DNA of 15,024 bases from contig CAYSBW010000051.1 of the NCBI GenBank assembly GCA_964429485.1, positions 1-15,024 on the forward strand, read 5' to 3'. Below the pieces are notes generated by a model, which ran no database searches, was not told the DNA's origin, and saw nothing but the letters and a program-made list of their open reading frames with translations. Each line of letters begins with the position of its first letter. Position 1 is the first letter of the stretch. Source of the stretch: JAPLKB01 sp964429485. Its GTDB lineage: Bacteria > Desulfobacterota > Syntrophorhabdia > Syntrophorhabdales > Syntrophorhabdaceae. Below are positions 14,995-15,024 of this stretch, piece by piece. The position numbers were made by a program, and so were the translations under genes.

Positions 14995-15024
14995 TTAATA
15001 CTAGCATATTATTTAAGATTGTTC
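14995..15024. other. AT-rich stretch with stops in all reverse frames
   Basis: In the last 30 bases, read on the minus strand, TAA or TAG occurs in each frame (for example TAG at 15003-15001 and TAA at 14997-14995 in the kinase frame), right where a sensor kinase should continue. It contains a short inverted repeat, TAATA (14996-15000) and TATTA (15007-15011), around CTAGCA. No mobile-element end can be identified in so little sequence. Confidence 0.5.

Noticed and set aside
1..15024. CRISPR array, tRNA, rRNA or insertion sequence
   Set aside because: I looked for regularly spaced repeats, T-loop-like GGTTCGAATCC sequences, rRNA motifs and transposase motifs on both strands and found none.

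Overview
The window is an AT-rich, gene-dense stretch of a bacterial chromosome. It holds 13 protein-coding genes (one cut by the left edge, one disrupted near the right edge) and no RNA genes, CRISPR array or insertion sequence that I can see. A PilC/GspF assembly protein and a two-PDZ HtrA/DegP-type protease suggest a cell with a periplasm. A tungsten-type aldehyde ferredoxin oxidoreductase with its own 8-Cys ferredoxin suggests an anaerobe. With the YhaM-type exonuclease and the dprA-topA-trmFO order, I would guess a Desulfobacterota/Nitrospirota-like lineage. That is an inference from gene content; no taxonomic marker is present.

Left edge (1-1504): the N-terminal part of undecaprenyl-diphosphatase UppP on the minus strand, divergent from an exported phosphodiester-glycosidase-domain protein on the plus strand.

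Central plus-strand block A (1695-7142): thiL, a YhaM-like exonuclease, rsmE, a DUF218/YdcF-like membrane protein, a 2[4Fe-4S] ferredoxin and an AOR-family oxidoreductase. Genes overlap or are separated by at most 11 bases, so this is very likely one transcript. It joins cofactor, RNA decay and rRNA modification genes to a redox pair whose substrate is unknown.

Central plus-strand block B (7235-11876): dprA, topA and trmFO, a conserved order in many bacteria. The topA leader carries a small ORF with a strong ribosome binding site inside a possible hairpin.

Right minus-strand block (11877-14994): a histidine kinase C-terminal piece, an HtrA/DegP-like protease and pilC, read right to left and convergent on trmFO with no base between the two stop codons. 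The kinase frame is closed by stops just upstream of its N box and no frame is open to the window edge, so it is truncated, disrupted or affected by a contig-end error.

Most of the window is housekeeping. The parts most worth a second look are the coupled DUF218/ferredoxin/AOR unit with its altered AOR motif, the broken kinase upstream of the protease, and the topA leader.
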